Positions 6,040 through 7,731 of a DNA stretch of 7,731 nucleotides are shown piece after piece; the stretch's first letter is position 1; each line of letters opens with the position of its first letter. The notes beneath the pieces were generated by a model. It had not been told where the DNA came from and did not search any database. It saw only the letters and a list, made by a program, of their open reading frames with translations. The stretch is from an uncultured Varibaculum sp. (lineage in GTDB: Bacteria > Actinomycetota > Actinomycetes > Actinomycetales > Actinomycetaceae). Made by a program: the position numbers and the translations under genes. The stretch lies in assembly GCA_947253735.1 (NCBI GenBank), contig CAMYAU010000073.1, forward strand, positions 1 to 7,731, written 5' to 3'.

Positions 6040-6321
6040 TTAGAGGCCGCGTTCCCAGCAGGAACGGTGCCAATGACGACGTTGCTCCAAACCTGCTTGA
6101 CTACCAAAAAGAGAGTCGGTCCGCCAAGCCACCACATGTGCCTGCCCAATCTGGATCTCTTGGCTGCAACCCGGGCAGCGATAAGTCTTACGCGCCTGCG
6201 AAAGATATTGCACTCGATAGTCGCCATCAGCACGACAAACCGCCCGCGGCATGGAGGCCAGGGAATCCATCCTTAAAGGCCGATGCTCGCCCCAGGGACG
6301 CTTACGGGAGCGCCTCGCCAT
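6040..6321 (-). CDS. Small putative zinc-binding protein (CPGC/HWHxxC), nucS-cluster type
   Basis: A 93-residue basic protein. Residues 1-30 are Arg-rich and probably unstructured. DGDYRVQYL (32-40) and ARKTYRCPGCSQEIQIGQAH (43-62) lead to C49-x-x-C52; the C-terminus has H83-W-H85-x-x-C88-W. The two Cys plus His/Cys cluster looks like a treble-clef or zinc-ribbon site. Homologues are common in actinobacteria and usually carry the label 'ATP/GTP-binding protein', but I see no Walker motif (no GxxxxGKS/T), so that label is not supported by this sequence. Its ATG directly abuts the nagA stop (TAAATG), so it is very likely translationally coupled, and it lacks a strong ribosome binding site of its own. 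Nucleic-acid binding is plausible from basic charge and zinc site; this is inference. Confidence 0.8.
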   Translation of the reverse strand: MARRSRKRPWGEHRPLRMDSLASMPRAVCRADGDYRVQYLSQARKTYRCPGCSQEIQIGQAHVVAWRTDSLFGSQAGLEQRRHWHRSCWERGL

Positions 6322-7542
6322 TTAAAATACCCGGGATCCGCGTTTATAAACTTCCATGGGGTTCAAATCCGCATCGGTAATCAGCAAGTCAGCGAACTTG
6401 CCAGGAGCTACTTCTCCTAACTGCGGATTACCCAGGATCTTTGCCCCTTGAGTTGAAGCACAATAAACCGCATCTACCAGTGGAATTCCCGCTTTGTGAG
6501 CTATTTTTACCTGATTAATCAAGTGAGAAGTTCCCCCCGCAAGTGCTCCGCCCTGCTGACTTAAAGTAGCTACGCCCTCTTTAACGGTTACCGCTTGCCC
6601 CCCGAGGACGTAATCGCCATCTCCCAAACCGGTAGCAGCCATCGCGTCGGTGACAAATACCATCTGTTCTCGCCCAATCAATTCATACACATTGCGCACT
6701 AGAGAGGGAGCGACATGGACACCATCGGCTATGAGCTCTACGATCACGCCTCCCCCAGCCGCATCAGCCAAGATCTCTGGAACCGGACCGGGATCACGGT
6801 GATGCATCGGCGCCATCCCGTTAAATAGGTGGGTTACCGTGGCATGCGGGCACCGGGCTCGCGCGGAATGCTGCAGGGTTTGCCGCACCTCGATCAGGGC
6901 ATCTCGCATCTTTTGGGAACTGGTGTCAGTATGTCCGAAGGAAGGCACCGCTCCACCTGCGATCAAAGTCTCGGCCACCCCGGAAGGACCCATCGCATAG
7001 GGCTTTTCGGGCGCAAAAGTCATCGATACCGCGTATCCGCGCGAAACAATCAGTAACTCACGTGCCAAGGGGGCATTAGGAGCTTGAATATGCGCCGGAT
7101 CTTGCGCGCCGCAATGCCCCTGGGCAACGAAGGGTCCCTCAAAATGAATACCCGCAAGTTTGCCGTCCTCGCATAGCTCCGCCAGCATCTCCGCTTTTTC
7201 TCGCAGAACCATTGGGGATTGCGTTACCAGAGAGCCTACCAAAGAGGTTGTTCCCCAACGTAGGTGTTCCGACACCGCTGCCAGTGCCTGTTCCTTGGTT
7301 TGTGCATCAGGGAAAGACACACCCCCTCCGCCGTGACAGTGCACGTCAATCAGACCAGGAAGCACATACCGATCGTCGCTGGGGGCAGTGGCCGCCAAAA
7401 TTTCGTCACCAAAACCGGCCTCTTTTGCAGCGGTTGATTCCCCGATCCAAACAATGGCATCTCCGGAAACTACCACGGCCCCATCGGTAATGATACGATT
7501 CGCGGTTACGACTCGTCCCCGTAGTGCGAAAACTTCATTCAT
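6322..7542 (-). CDS. nagA: N-acetylglucosamine-6-phosphate deacetylase
   Basis: A 406-residue cytoplasmic amidohydrolase that converts GlcNAc-6-phosphate to glucosamine-6-phosphate and acetate, in amino-sugar use and cell-wall recycling. The family motifs are all present: H68-x-H70 in GLIDVHCHGGGG, metal-ligand E135 in GIHFEGPF, H204 in SFGHTD, H238-LFNGM in VTHLFNGMAP, H276 in ADGVH, and catalytic D299 in VFVTDAM. The C-terminus has GEVAPGKFADLLITD, the return to the small beta-sandwich. Length fits the family, and no key residue is missing. CAGGAG (complement of 7553-7558) lies 10 bases before the ATG. It follows nucS by 39 bp and abuts the small zinc-type gene, so it is probably in one transcript with both. 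No nagB or NagE/PTS gene is in the window. Confidence 0.95.
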   Translation of the reverse strand: MNEVFALRGRVVTANRIITDGAVVVSGDAIVWIGESTAAKEAGFGDEILAATAPSDDRYVLPGLIDVHCHGGGGVSFPDAQTKEQALAAVSEHLRWGTTSLVGSLVTQSPMVLREKAEMLAELCEDGKLAGIHFEGPFVAQGHCGAQDPAHIQAPNAPLARELLIVSRGYAVSMTFAPEKPYAMGPSGVAETLIAGGAVPSFGHTDTSSQKMRDALIEVRQTLQHSARARCPHATVTHLFNGMAPMHHRDPGPVPEILADAAGGGVIVELIADGVHVAPSLVRNVYELIGREQMVFVTDAMAATGLGDGDYVLGGQAVTVKEGVATLSQQGGALAGGTSHLINQVKIAHKAGIPLVDAVYCASTQGAKILGNPQLGEVAPGKFADLLITDADLNPMEVYKRGSRVF

Positions 7543-7581
7543 AGCTGCAATGCTCCTGCCGGATAAGTTCTATTTTGTTGC

Positions 7582-7731
7582 TTAAAACAGGCGCGATTCC
7601 GCGTCGTCTACCCCTCGCATCGTATCGTAATCCAAGGTTAGACAACGAATCCCCCGATCTTCAGCAAGCGTCCTGGCCTGGGGTTTGATTACTTGCGCCG
7701 CAAAAATTCCTCGCACTTCCGGCATAATCGG
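7582..7731 (-). CDS. nucS: Endonuclease NucS, C-terminal part (5' end outside window)
   Basis: The last 49 codons read on the - strand from the window edge: PEVRGIFAAQVIKPQARTLA followed by DRGIRCLTLDYDTMRGVDDA and ending in ESRLF, then TAA at 7584-7582. This is the highly conserved C-terminus of actinobacterial NucS/EndoMS, the mismatch-specific endonuclease that replaces MutS/MutL in these bacteria. The nuclease core is a RecB-like fold; the visible part includes its last helix and strand (QARTLAEDRGIRCLTLDYD). The terminal SRLF fits the sliding-clamp binding tail described for actinobacterial NucS. Because only about a fifth of the protein is inside the window, catalytic residues cannot be checked. 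It is the upstream neighbour of nagA on the same strand. Confidence 0.93.
   Translation of the reverse strand, partial: PIMPEVRGIFAAQVIKPQARTLAEDRGIRCLTLDYDTMRGVDDAESRLF

Noticed and set aside
6030..6380. Open frame of 116 codons on the + strand, antisense to the small zinc-type gene
   Set aside because: No ribosome binding site, low-complexity basic composition with no recognisable domain, and it lies opposite a well supported conserved gene.

Overview
The window looks like a chromosomal segment of a mid-GC (roughly 50-55 %, estimated by eye) actinobacterium, most likely of the Actinomycetaceae (Varibaculum/Mobiluncus/Actinomyces type). The grounds are the C-terminus of an actinobacterial-type NucS mismatch endonuclease, an Asp23/DUF6286/AmaP-like envelope operon, a DUF4921 protein and a small CPGC...HWHxxC protein known mainly from actinobacteria. 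The genus is an inference. I see no rRNA, tRNA, CRISPR array, transposase, phage gene or attachment site.

Left part, + strand (1-1950): the tail of an upstream gene, then a tight four-gene operon. It encodes a soluble Asp23/Gls24-like protein, a DUF6286-like two-helix membrane protein, an AmaP-like two-helix membrane anchor and a CsbD/LEA-like stress protein. The first three genes overlap by 4 bp (ATGA, GTGA), the fourth follows after 12 bp, and a strong intrinsic terminator closes the unit. This reads as an envelope/general stress module in which soluble Asp23 is held at the membrane by its partners.

Middle (2012-4959): a DUF4921 gene (-) with a GalT-like HxHxQ active site and a CxxC zinc pair is divergent from an orphan D12-class adenine DNA methyltransferase (+), which starts at a TTG behind a good ribosome binding site. 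The methyltransferase runs convergently into a small ACT-domain protein (-). No restriction endonuclease is visible.

Right part, - strand (5156-7731): nucS (3' end only), nagA and a small putative zinc-binding protein form a co-directional cluster, with nagA and the small gene directly abutting (TAA-ATG). After a short AT-rich gap an alpha/beta hydrolase follows on the same strand. NucS acts in mismatch correction; NagA deacetylates GlcNAc-6-phosphate from amino-sugar or cell-wall recycling.

There is no gene-free stretch above 300 bases. The longest gaps are 1881-2011 (terminator), 4960-5155 (nothing firm) and 5936-6039 (short inverted AT-rich motifs). Most of the window is ordinary core genome. 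The points most worth following are the uncharacterised GalT-like DUF4921 enzyme, the orphan methyltransferase beside it, and the zinc protein in the nucS cluster. I did not find convincing evidence of a new multi-gene system.
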